Assembly (NCBI RefSeq): GCF_006440775.1
Contig: NZ_VFTZ01000009.1
Location: forward strand, 1 to 64,000
Reading direction: 5' to 3'
Source of the DNA: Mesorhizobium sp. B2-7-2
GTDB taxonomy: Bacteria > Pseudomonadota > Alphaproteobacteria > Rhizobiales > Rhizobiaceae
Length of the DNA stretch: 64,000 nt
This document shows, one piece after another, positions 8,598 to 16,151 of this stretch. How positions within the stretch are numbered: the first letter of the stretch is position 1; every line of letters begins with the position of its first letter. The notes under the pieces were generated by a model. The model did no database searches. It was not told the origin of the DNA and saw only the letters and a list, made by a program, of their open reading frames with translations. The translations under genes were made by a program, and so were the position numbers.

Positions 8598-8723
8598 CCT
8601 TCTCCCCGTTCACGGGGAGAAGGTGGCCCAAAGGGCCGGATGAGGGGCAGCGCCACACCTTCGTAAGTTCGCGCTGCCCCTCATCTGCCTGCCGGCATCT
8701 TCTCCCCGTTGAACGGGGAGAAG
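8598..8723. repeat. Composite intergenic palindrome (nested inverted repeats)
   Basis: Three perfect inverted repeats fill the gap between the binding-protein and permease genes. One has 12-bp arms at 8598-8609 and 8612-8623 (CCTTCTCCCCGT). A second has 15-bp arms at 8639-8653 and 8671-8685 (GATGAGGGGCAGCGC). A third has 12-bp arms at 8699-8710 and 8712-8723. The first and third units are near-copies of each other, so the whole can fold as a long cruciform or as three hairpins. Mosaic elements of this kind are frequent between rhizobial genes. Here it could act as a transcript stabiliser or attenuator after the binding-protein gene. Confidence 0.8.
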
Positions 8724-8773
8724 GACGCTGTCGCCGTCCCCGGCACCCACTCACCACCGTAGAGCCAAAACGT

Positions 8774-9697
8774 ATGACCTACGCCGTCTCCGAAATCCGA
8801 TCCGCCGCCCGGCCGCGAAAGCAACGGCTGAGCAAGGCCGCGATCGAGCCGTGGCTCTACCTATCGCCTGCGATCGTCCTGCTGGTCCTGGTGCTTTTGG
8901 TGCCGCTGGTCATCGGCATCAGCTATTCCTTCCGCAAATTCTCGGCCTTCAAGTCGCAATATGTCGGCCTCGCCCAATACCAGGCGATGCTCTCCGACCA
9001 GATGCTCGGCCAGGCGCTGATCAACACGTTGTGGTGGACGGTTGCCAGCCTGTTCTTTCAGTTCTTTCTTGGCCTGGGTCTCGCGCTGCTGCTCGACAAG
9101 CCCTTCTACGGCCGCAGGATAGTGCAGGCTGTCGTGTTCCTGCCCTGGGCAGTGCCGTCCTTTCTCTCAGGCCTCACCTGGGCCTGGCTGTTCAACCCGA
9201 TCATCGGGCCGCTGCCGCATTGGCTGTTCGCGCTTGGCCTGAAGGCGGAGCCGACCAACGTGTTGTCCGATCCCGCCACCGCCATGTGGGGGCCGATCGT
9301 CGCCAACATCTGGTTCGGCATCCCGTTCTTCGCCATCACGCTGCTGGCGGCGCTGAAGTCGATCCCTTCCGAGCTGCATGAGGCGGCGGCCATCGACGGC
9401 GCTTCGCCCTGGCAGCGCTTCACCAAGGTGACGCTGCCCTTCCTAGCGCCGACCATTGTCATCACAGTCATGCTGCGCACCATCTGGATCGCCACCTTCG
9501 CCGACCTGATCTTCGTCATGACCGAGGGCGGGCCGGCCGGCTCCACAAGCACGGTGCCGGTCTACATCTATGTCAGCGCCTTCAAGTCGCTCGACAAAGG
9601 CTACGCTTCGGCGGTTGCGGTGCTGCTTCTGGTGCTGCTCATCGCCTACGCCATCGGCCTGATCGCCATCCGCCGCACGCTGGTGAGGCACGTCTGA
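8774..9697 (+). CDS. Sugar-type ABC transporter permease (MalF-like)
   Basis: A 307-residue inner-membrane permease with about six transmembrane helices, beginning with one at roughly residues 31-55 (LYLSPAIVLLVLVLLV). The EAA loop that docks on the ATPase is seen as ELHEAAAIDGASPWQRF, with the conserved Gly and Pro (VTLPFLAP) after it. It pairs with the second permease, whose gene starts at the overlapping TGATG at 9697. The pair forms the channel for the ligand captured by the upstream binding protein. Confidence 0.92.
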   Translation: MTYAVSEIRSAARPRKQRLSKAAIEPWLYLSPAIVLLVLVLLVPLVIGISYSFRKFSAFKSQYVGLAQYQAMLSDQMLGQALINTLWWTVASLFFQFFLGLGLALLLDKPFYGRRIVQAVVFLPWAVPSFLSGLTWAWLFNPIIGPLPHWLFALGLKAEPTNVLSDPATAMWGPIVANIWFGIPFFAITLLAALKSIPSELHEAAAIDGASPWQRFTKVTLPFLAPTIVITVMLRTIWIATFADLIFVMTEGGPAGSTSTVPVYIYVSAFKSLDKGYASAVAVLLLVLLIAYAIGLIAIRRTLVRHV

Positions 9698-10545
9698 TGA
9701 TCGCCGGTCGCTCAACCTCCTCGCGCATCTTCGGCGGCATCGGTCTCTACGGCGCTATCGCGGCCTACGTGATCTTCGCGCTGTTTCCGATCTTCTGGAC
9801 GCTCAAGATCTCGGTGACGCCCGAACGCCTGCTCTATTCCGAAGGCACCACCTTCTGGCCGTCGCAGACGACCTTTCAGAATTTCGTCACCGTGCTCGAG
9901 GCATCGGACTTTCCGCGCTATTTCCTCAACAGCGTCATCGTCTCGGTGTCGACGGCCGCCTTTGTCACGGTCATCGCTACGCTTGCCGGCTACGCCATGT
10001 CGCGCTTCACTTTCCGCGGCAAGGCGACTTTGGCGATCCTGTTGCTGCTCACCCAGACCTTCCCGCTGGTCATGGTCATTCCGCCGATCTACCGCATCAT
10101 GGGCGACCTCGGCCTCACCAACAGCCTGATCGGCCTGATCATCATCTACACCGCCTTCAACATCGCCTTCGCAACCTTCCTGATGCAGTCCTTCTTCGAC
10201 GGCATCCCGAAAGACCTGGAGGAAGCGGCGATGATCGACGGCTGCACCCGCGCTCAGGCGATGCGCCGGGTGATCGTGCCGCTGACCTTGCCCGGCATGG
10301 GCGCGACGCTGGGCTTCGTCTTCACCGCCGCCTGGAGCGAGTTGCTGTTCGCGCTGATGCTGATCTCCAGCGACGAGCAGAAGACCTTTGCCGTCGGCCT
10401 GCTCACCTTCATCGGCAAGTTCGCCGTCGACTGGGGGCAGATGATGGCGGCTTCCATCCTGGCGCTGATCCCGGTCTGCGCCTTCTTCGCTTTCCTGCAA
10501 CGCTATCTCGTCACCGGCCTCACCGCCGGCGCGGTCAAAGGATGA
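9697..10545 (+). CDS. Sugar-type ABC transporter permease (MalG-like)
   Basis: A 282-residue permease with about six membrane spans. The first is near residues 16-36 (YGAIAAYVIFALFPIF) and is followed by the conserved WTLKISV segment. The cytoplasmic coupling loop reads DLEEAAMIDGCTRAQAM and continues into the VPLTLPGM motif. The C-terminus, YLVTGLTAGAVKG, is characteristic of MalG-type subunits. Translation is coupled to the preceding permease through TGATG, and the ATPase gene follows after three bases. Confidence 0.92.
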   Translation: MIAGRSTSSRIFGGIGLYGAIAAYVIFALFPIFWTLKISVTPERLLYSEGTTFWPSQTTFQNFVTVLEASDFPRYFLNSVIVSVSTAAFVTVIATLAGYAMSRFTFRGKATLAILLLLTQTFPLVMVIPPIYRIMGDLGLTNSLIGLIIIYTAFNIAFATFLMQSFFDGIPKDLEEAAMIDGCTRAQAMRRVIVPLTLPGMGATLGFVFTAAWSELLFALMLISSDEQKTFAVGLLTFIGKFAVDWGQMMAASILALIPVCAFFAFLQRYLVTGLTAGAVKG

Positions 10546-10548
10546 AAA

Positions 10549-11616
10549 ATGGCTTCCGTCACGCTGCAAAACGTCGAGAAGGATTACGGCGCGCTGCGCA
10601 TCCTGCACGGCGTCGATCTCGAGATCGCCGATGGCGAGTTCGTCGTGCTGGTCGGCCCGTCCGGCTGCGGCAAGTCCACGCTGCTGCGCATGATCGCCGG
10701 CCTGGAGGAAGTTACCGGCGGCGAGATCCATATCGGCGAGCGGCTGGTCAACGACGTCGCGCCGAAGGACCGAGACATCGCCATGGTGTTCCAGTCCTAC
10801 GCGCTCTACCCGCATATGGATGTCTCCTCCAACATGGGCTTCAGCTTGCTTTTGAAGAAGGCCGAGAAGACGACGATCGACGGCAGGGTGGGGGCCGCCG
10901 CCAAGCGGCTCGGCCTCGACGCCTATCTCGGTCGCCTGCCGCGCCAGCTCTCCGGCGGCCAGCGCCAGCGCGTCGCCATGGGCCGCGCCATCGTGCGCGA
11001 CCCCAAAGTGTTCCTGTTCGACGAGCCGCTCTCCAACCTCGACGCCAAATTGCGCGTCCATATGCGCGCCGAGATCAAGGCGCTGCACCAGCAGCTCAAG
11101 ACCACTTCGGTCTATGTCACCCACGACCAGATCGAGGCCATGACCATGGCCGACCGCATCGTCGTCATGCATGACGGCTATGTGCAGCAGGTCGGCCGCC
11201 CGCTGGAGCTTTACGACCGTCCGGTCAACACCTTCGTCGCCGGCTTCATCGGCTCGCCGGGCATGAACTTCCTGCCGGCTAAGGTCGCCAAGGGCGGCAA
11301 GGCGGATGCCGTGCTCGCCGATGGCCAGAAGCTGCGGCTGCCGGATGGCCTGCCGCTGAGCGATGGCGACGACCTCACCATCGGACTGCGGCCGGAGCAC
11401 ATCAAGCTCGTGGACGACGGCGCGCTGAAGGCCGAGGTCGAGGTGGTCGAGCCGCTCGGCCTGTCGACGCAGTTCTATGTCAGGCTGGCCAACCAGCAGA
11501 TCTGCGTCTTCGTCATGGGCCGCAGCGATGTGAGGCCGGGCGGCAGGATCCGCCTCACCGCCGATCCGACGGCGCTGCATCTGTTCGATCCGAAGAGTGG
11601 CGATCGTATCGGCTAG
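10549..11616 (+). CDS. ABC transporter ATP-binding protein (MalK/UgpC type)
   Basis: A 355-residue ATPase. Walker A GPSGCGKST is near 38-46, the Q-loop VFQSYALYPHM follows, the signature is LSGGQRQRVAMGRA, Walker B is VFLFDEPLSNLDAKL, and the switch His is in VTHDQ. Residues beyond about 240 form the TOBE/regulatory domain, with LRPEHIKL and a final LHLFDPKSGDRIG. It energises the two permeases encoded just upstream and ends the operon that begins with the GntR regulator. CUT1 ATPases usually serve sugars, polyols or glycerol phosphates, so transport of the PLP enzyme's substrate is only a suggestion from context. Confidence 0.92.
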   Translation: MASVTLQNVEKDYGALRILHGVDLEIADGEFVVLVGPSGCGKSTLLRMIAGLEEVTGGEIHIGERLVNDVAPKDRDIAMVFQSYALYPHMDVSSNMGFSLLLKKAEKTTIDGRVGAAAKRLGLDAYLGRLPRQLSGGQRQRVAMGRAIVRDPKVFLFDEPLSNLDAKLRVHMRAEIKALHQQLKTTSVYVTHDQIEAMTMADRIVVMHDGYVQQVGRPLELYDRPVNTFVAGFIGSPGMNFLPAKVAKGGKADAVLADGQKLRLPDGLPLSDGDDLTIGLRPEHIKLVDDGALKAEVEVVEPLGLSTQFYVRLANQQICVFVMGRSDVRPGGRIRLTADPTALHLFDPKSGDRIG

Positions 11617-11829
11617 CTGGCCAGCAGCGGCGCGTCATCGGAAGGCTCCACCAGCAACTCACCGGCCGCAGACGTGGGTGTTCAACTCAGGCGCGATCGT
11701 CTCGCTGGTCATGGCAACCAACTTGATCGCTTAAGGGTCGACGTCTTCGAGAATGTCGAGCAGTGAATTGCGGCTTTCGAGGCCCACGCTCTGCTAAACT
11801 CCTGTTGATTCGTCTCGACAGGAAAAGGC
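11617..11829. other. Non-coding gap with a possible decayed gene end on the minus strand
   Basis: No intact gene is present. Read on the minus strand, short protein-like stretches appear (LDILEDVDP, then after a stop AIKLVAMTSETIAPEL, then in another frame GELLVEPSDDAPLLAS before a TAG at 11617). They are interrupted by stops and a frame change. This is compatible with a decayed 3' end of an unidentified gene, but also with chance in GC-rich DNA. A GACAGG ribosome-binding site for the next gene lies at the right edge. Confidence 0.25.
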
Positions 11830-12315
11830 ATGAGCAAGGCCCTCGGCACATTCGCACTGGTCACGGTTTTGAGCGCTTTGCTGATGGCGCTGTCATTGGC
11901 CGTGGCGAGGCACGGCTATCCCTATGGCGCGTTCGGCGTGAAGCGTCTCGACGGCATCGCCGACGCCGGCTCGTTCCTGGCGATCGCCGCCGTCTATTTT
12001 TTCGCTGCCATGCTGATGATGATCCTGCCCATCCGCGCCGCCGGCGTCGTGCTGACCCATGCGGCCGATGCGATCTTCTGGGCGACGATCGTATTGTTCG
12101 CGACCATCGTCGGCTCGCTGCTTGCCAGATGGGCCTTCGGCCAGCACGAGGTGCTCTGGGCGCTTTTCAACTGGCGTTTCCTGTTCGTGGCAGTGATCGT
12201 TGCGGCGCAACTCACCATGAACGAGCTTCGCCGCAACATCCTGCTCAGAAGCCTGTTCTTCGTCGCCTTCGGCGCGGTCACGCTCGCCTGCCTGTTCTGG
12301 TCGTTCTCGACCTGA
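11830..12315 (+). CDS. Small integral membrane protein of unknown function
   Basis: A 161-residue protein with about five hydrophobic helices, including LVTVLSALLMALSLAVA at the N-terminus, FLAIAAVYFFAAMLMMI, IFWATIVLFATIVGSLLA and two near the C-terminus (FLFVAVIVAAQL and SLFFVAFGAVTLACLFW). The start is supported by AGGAAAAGG seven bases upstream. I recognise no family motif. It stands alone between the ABC transporter operon and the aldehyde dehydrogenase promoter, and nothing indicates a role in either. Confidence 0.7.
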   Translation: MSKALGTFALVTVLSALLMALSLAVARHGYPYGAFGVKRLDGIADAGSFLAIAAVYFFAAMLMMILPIRAAGVVLTHAADAIFWATIVLFATIVGSLLARWAFGQHEVLWALFNWRFLFVAVIVAAQLTMNELRRNILLRSLFFVAFGAVTLACLFWSFST

Positions 12316-12379
12316 CGCGGCAAGGCCCTAGGTTTGTCGCAGAAGGCCGGTAGACCTGCCATGGGACAATCATTATATC

Positions 12380-12394
12380 ATTTGTCCGACAATT
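12380..12394 (+). promoter_or_regulatory. Candidate GntR/FCD-type operator upstream of aldehyde dehydrogenase
   Basis: A palindrome TTGTC-C-GACAA occupies 12382-12392 inside ATTTGTCCGACAATT. TTGTCNGACAA is a typical half-site pair for FadR-subfamily GntR regulators such as those controlling acid-sugar catabolism. It lies about 50 bp before the aldehyde dehydrogenase start, within a locally AT-rich stretch (CATTATATCATTTG) that could contain a -10 element. It differs from the operator at 5295-5309, so a different GntR protein is expected. Confidence 0.5.
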
Positions 12395-12441
12395 GACCGG
12401 CCGACGGACTGCCGCTACCCCCAGCTTCAAGGAACAAGACA

Positions 12442-13881
12442 ATGACCGTGCTGCGTAAGAACCTGATCGACGGCGAGTGGCTTGGCGAGGCCGGCTCGCG
12501 CAACATCAACCCCTCGAACACCAACGACATCGTCGGCGAATATGCTTCGGCCGGGCCTGAGCAGGCAAAGCAGGCCATCGCGGCCGCCAAGGCGGCCTTT
12601 CCGGCCTGGTCGCGCTCAGGCCCGCTGGCCCGCCATGCCGTGCTGAAGAAAACCTCCGACGAGATCATGGCACGCAAGGATGAGATCGGCCGGTCGCTCG
12701 CGCGCGAGGAAGGCAAGACGCTGGCAGAGGGCGTCGGCGAGACGATCCGCGCCGCGCAGATATTCGACTTCTTTGCCGGCGAGACGCTGCGCCTGTCGGG
12801 CGAGATGGTGCCGAGCGTTCGGCCTGGCGTCGGCGTTGAGATGACGCGCGAGGGCGTCGGCGTCGTCGGCATCATCACGCCGTGGAATTTTCCCATCGCC
12901 ATTCCCGCCTGGAAGGTTGCGCCGGCGCTGGCCTACGGCAACACGATCGTCTTCAAGCCGGCCGAACTGGTTCCTGAAAGCGCCTGGACCATCGTCGATA
13001 TCCTGCACCGTGCCGGCCTGCCCAAGGGCGTGCTCAACCTCGTCATGGGCAAGGGCTCGGTGGTCGGCCAGGCGATGCTCGACAATCCCGATGTCAACGC
13101 CATCTCCTTCACAGGCTCGGTCAGTACCGGCAAGCGCGTCGCCGCGGCAAGCGTGGAGCACATGCGCAAATTCCAGCTCGAAATGGGCGGCAAGAATCCG
13201 CTCGTCGTGCTCGACGACGCCGATCTCGCGGTGGCCGTCGACTGCGCGGTCAACGGCGCTTATTTCTCGACCGGACAGCGCTGCACGGCGTCCTCGCGCC
13301 TGATCGTCGCCGACGGCATCCACGACCGTTTCGTCGATGCAATCAAGGAGCGGTTGGACAAGCTCGTCATCGGCGATGCGCTCGATGCCAAGACCCAGAT
13401 CGGTCCGGTCGTCGACCAGACCCAGCTCAAGCAGGACGAGGATTACATCGCCATCGGCCGCCAGGAAGGCGCCGAGCTCGCTTTCGGCGGTGACCGGCTG
13501 GAACGCGGCGCGCCTGGCTTTTATCTGCAGCCTGCGCTGTTTGTCGGCTCGACCAATGCGATGCGCATCTCGCGCGAGGAGATTTTCGGCCCGGTCGCCA
13601 ATGTCATCCGCGTCAAGGACTATGACGAAGCGCTGGCTGTCGCCAACGACACACCGTTCGGCCTCACTTCCGGCATCTGCACCACCAGCCTGAAGCACGC
13701 GACGCATTTCAAGCGCAATTCCGAAGCCGGCATGGTGATGGTCAACCTGCCGACGGCGGGCGTCGATTTCCACGTGCCGTTCGGCGGCCGCAAGGGCTCG
13801 AGCTACGGCCCGCGCGAACAAGGCCGTTACGCGATGGAGTTCTACACCACGGTGAAGACCGCCTATACATTCGCCGGCTAG
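12442..13881 (+). CDS. NAD(P)-dependent aldehyde dehydrogenase (possibly 2,5-dioxopentanoate dehydrogenase-like)
   Basis: A 479-residue member of the ALDH superfamily. Catalytic Cys281 is in FSTGQRCTASSR, general-base Glu247 in LEMGGKNP, Asn149 in TPWNFP, and Lys172 in VFKPAE. The length and the FTGSVSTGKRV and GVDFHVPFGGRKGSSYGPREQG segments fit the group that includes alpha-ketoglutaric semialdehyde dehydrogenases, which oxidise the semialdehyde formed in pentose- or hexarate-acid breakdown. The start follows AAGGAACAAGACA. The FCD-type operator upstream suggests induction by a sugar acid. Substrate assignment is inferred from family resemblance only. Confidence 0.87.
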   Translation: MTVLRKNLIDGEWLGEAGSRNINPSNTNDIVGEYASAGPEQAKQAIAAAKAAFPAWSRSGPLARHAVLKKTSDEIMARKDEIGRSLAREEGKTLAEGVGETIRAAQIFDFFAGETLRLSGEMVPSVRPGVGVEMTREGVGVVGIITPWNFPIAIPAWKVAPALAYGNTIVFKPAELVPESAWTIVDILHRAGLPKGVLNLVMGKGSVVGQAMLDNPDVNAISFTGSVSTGKRVAAASVEHMRKFQLEMGGKNPLVVLDDADLAVAVDCAVNGAYFSTGQRCTASSRLIVADGIHDRFVDAIKERLDKLVIGDALDAKTQIGPVVDQTQLKQDEDYIAIGRQEGAELAFGGDRLERGAPGFYLQPALFVGSTNAMRISREEIFGPVANVIRVKDYDEALAVANDTPFGLTSGICTTSLKHATHFKRNSEAGMVMVNLPTAGVDFHVPFGGRKGSSYGPREQGRYAMEFYTTVKTAYTFAG

Positions 13882-13980
13882 AGCAATTCCAGGAAAAGTG
13901 TTGGTGGTTTTCCGTCCGGAATTGCGTAAAAACAAGGAGATAGGGCGTTTCGCCGTTTCCATGAAACGGTGAAAAGCACT
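13881..13980. repeat. Intergenic palindromic repeat (copy 1)
   Basis: Inverted arms GCAATTCC (13883-13890) and GGAATTGC (13918-13925) enclose AGGAAAAGTG and GGTTTTCCG. A second small palindrome, CCGTTTC-CAT-GAAACGG, follows further right. A matching element in opposite orientation occurs at 54061-54113, so this is a dispersed repeat family rather than a gene-specific signal. It separates aldehyde dehydrogenase from the DUF1349 gene. Confidence 0.75.
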
Positions 13981-14002
13981 AGTCCAATCCGGGAGGAGAT
14001 CG

Positions 14003-14578
14003 ATGAGCGTGGCCGACATGACATGGCTCAACCCGCCGCCGCACCACACGGTCGGCGACGGAACGCTCACCGTCCGAACAGGCAAGGACACCGACTTCTG
14101 GCGCGAGACCTTCTACGGCTTCTGGCGTGACAACGGCCATTTCCTCTACCGTTCCGTCGAGGGTGATTTCAGCGCCGAAGTCACTGTCATGGGCGACTAC
14201 AAGGTGCTCTACGATCAGGCGGGGCTGATGCTGCGCCTGAGCGAAACGCACTGGATCAAGGCCGGCATCGAATACACCGACGGGCTGGCATACTTCTCCG
14301 TCGTCGTCACCAACGACACCTCCGACTGGTCGCTGGTCGCCATTGCCGCCGGTAAGGACGGCGTCAGGATCCGCCTGACCCGCCACGCCGAGGCGATCCG
14401 CATCCAGTATCTGGACGCCTCGGACGGCCATTGGAAACCGGTGCGCCTGGCCTATTTCCCGATCTCGAAATCGGTCGATGTCGGCATGATGTGCTGCTCG
14501 CCGCAGCGCGAGGGCTTTGAGGCGACCTTCTCCGGCTTCACGATCGGGCCGGCGATTGCAAGGGACCTGCATGGGTGA
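14003..14578 (+). CDS. DUF1349 domain protein (concanavalin-like fold)
   Basis: A 191-residue protein with the DUF1349/YesU-like beta-sandwich pattern: WLNPPPHH, the TGKDTDFWRETFYGF segment, GHFLYRSVEGDFSAEVTV, a central YDQAGLMLRL strand with SETHWIKAGIEY, and a MMCCSPQREGFEATFSGF ending. It has no signal peptide or membrane segment. The start follows GGGAGGAGATCG. Relatives are found in bacteria and yeast (regulation of enolase protein type), with carbohydrate binding suggested by the fold but no proven function. It stands alone after a repeat element. Confidence 0.8.
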   Translation: MSVADMTWLNPPPHHTVGDGTLTVRTGKDTDFWRETFYGFWRDNGHFLYRSVEGDFSAEVTVMGDYKVLYDQAGLMLRLSETHWIKAGIEYTDGLAYFSVVVTNDTSDWSLVAIAAGKDGVRIRLTRHAEAIRIQYLDASDGHWKPVRLAYFPISKSVDVGMMCCSPQREGFEATFSGFTIGPAIARDLHG

Positions 14579-14848
14579 GGACGGAACCGCGTGGTTCTTT
14601 CGCGATTGCCGCGACAAGGGTAACACGGCGCCTTGCCTGACGCAGCATGGCACGGGCCGGCGGCCAGGCAAACCTTCGCTGCCGTTTGGGGGCAAGGCAT
14701 TTCTGCGTACCAGGTTGCGCCGTTGGAAAGCCGCCCGGCGCGGCAGGCCGATGTAACATAGGCGTTTACACGGCACGTGCAGGATTTCGAGCTTGGGCAA
14801 GCCGATCGGGCGGATCCCCAGATCGTTGGCGAGCACGCCAAAAGCCTC

Positions 14849-16132
14849 TCAGGTCGGTGCCGGCATGCGGCCGATGGCCGGCCTCTCGTCCTCGGCGGGA
14901 ACGGCCATCTGGCGGCGCCGGAAAGCCGGTAATGGGCTCAGCTTGAACAGGCTGTAATAGACGACGAAGGACGCCATGAAATAGGGGCCGAGCATCTCGA
15001 CCTCGAAGAAGGAGCGGATCAGCATCAGCCCGGTCGCGCCGGCAAGCACCACCGAATCGGCACTCCACCCACCGAACACCACCTTCGATACGTGGCCGTA
15101 GAAGGCGCGCAGGATGACCAGCGCCAGCAAGGTGACGCCGATGAAGCCGATTTCGACCAGCGTCTCGACATAGGTGTTGTGGAAGTGGAAGCCGGAGCGC
15201 GTCGAGATATAGAATTCCGCCCACAGCCGCTCCGGATCGGCAAAACCCTGCACCCAATAGGCGGCATAGCCATAGCCGAGCAGCGGACGCTGCTGCGCTG
15301 CTTCCCAGCCCTGTTCCCACAGATAGGTGCGGCCGGTGAGCGTCGAATCCTTGCCGAAGATGCCGAGCACGACGTCCAGCAGCCCGAGGTTGAGCGCTGC
15401 CACCACGCCCGTCACCAGCGCCCCGGCGCCGACGATGAACAGCACCCGGCGATAGCGTCGCGACAGGACCTTGGTCATGGTGAGCAGCGCCACGATGCCA
15501 ATGACCGCCGGCAGCGAGGCCACCGACGTCGCCGAATGGGCGATTGCCAGCATATAGACCGACAAAAGCATGATCGGCGCGGTCCAGACGAAGCCCAGCC
15601 AGTTGCGCCGGTAGAAGACAAGGAACGCCAGGCAGAAGAAGATGCCGAGCGAAGAGAAGAAGCCGACCTGGTTCTTGGAACCGAAGGCGCCGACGAAATT
15701 GACCGTGCCGTCGAGAGTGTCGAGCGCGTAACCGCCGACTCCGAGTGAATAGAGCAGAACGAAGAAGATGCCGATCAGCGAGCCCACCACCAGCGTGCGC
15801 ACGCTAATGGTGCGCGCCGCGACATAGGCGCAGACGATATGCGAAGAATATTGCACTGCCGCGCGCGCGCTGATGCCCGCCGCCTGCGACCAGAACACCG
15901 AGAGGCAGACATAGGCCGCAAGCAGAATGGGCAGCCAGGCGCTGGAGAGTTTCCAGGTGAAGCGCCGATAGTCGACGAACAGCAGCGGCAGCCAGACGGC
16001 GTAGTAGGCGAGGATCAGGATCTGGCCGAAATTGGGCGAGTAGGCGAAGGCGAGCGTGGAAACCGCGACGGCGAAAATGCCGTAGGTCTCGTTGCGATCG
16101 GGATCGATCAGGATGGATTTCGGAATCTTCAT
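14849..16132 (-). CDS. exoQ: O-antigen ligase/polymerase-family membrane protein, ExoQ-like
   Basis: A 427-residue polytopic protein starting at MKIPKSILIDPD (ATG at 16132; the open frame further upstream lacks family features). It has about 10-12 transmembrane helices and a periplasmic loop with RTYLWEQGWEAAQQRPLLGYG and FHFHNTYVETLVEIGF, which carries the conserved Arg and His of the WaaL/Wzy_C family. It is encoded behind exoY, exoF and an acyltransferase gene, the position of exoQ in rhizobial exo loci. There the protein polymerises octasaccharide repeats into high-molecular-weight polysaccharide. The ligase alternative is less likely from context. Confidence 0.8.
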   Translation of the reverse strand: MKIPKSILIDPDRNETYGIFAVAVSTLAFAYSPNFGQILILAYYAVWLPLLFVDYRRFTWKLSSAWLPILLAAYVCLSVFWSQAAGISARAAVQYSSHIVCAYVAARTISVRTLVVGSLIGIFFVLLYSLGVGGYALDTLDGTVNFVGAFGSKNQVGFFSSLGIFFCLAFLVFYRRNWLGFVWTAPIMLLSVYMLAIAHSATSVASLPAVIGIVALLTMTKVLSRRYRRVLFIVGAGALVTGVVAALNLGLLDVVLGIFGKDSTLTGRTYLWEQGWEAAQQRPLLGYGYAAYWVQGFADPERLWAEFYISTRSGFHFHNTYVETLVEIGFIGVTLLALVILRAFYGHVSKVVFGGWSADSVVLAGATGLMLIRSFFEVEMLGPYFMASFVVYYSLFKLSPLPAFRRRQMAVPAEDERPAIGRMPAPT

Positions 16133-16151
16133 ACCGGCTTTTTGTCCCGCG

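Noticed and set aside
9712..11580. 622-codon minus-strand frame across the permease and ATPase genes
   Set aside because: Antisense shadow of two clearly recognised genes, with composition typical of such shadows (Asp, His, Gln and Gly rich) and no SD.
13881..14002. CRISPR array or riboswitch in repeat-rich gaps (also 8598-8723, 61567-61709)
   Set aside because: The repeats are palindromic and single units, not direct repeats with equal spacers, and no conserved riboswitch core was recognised.
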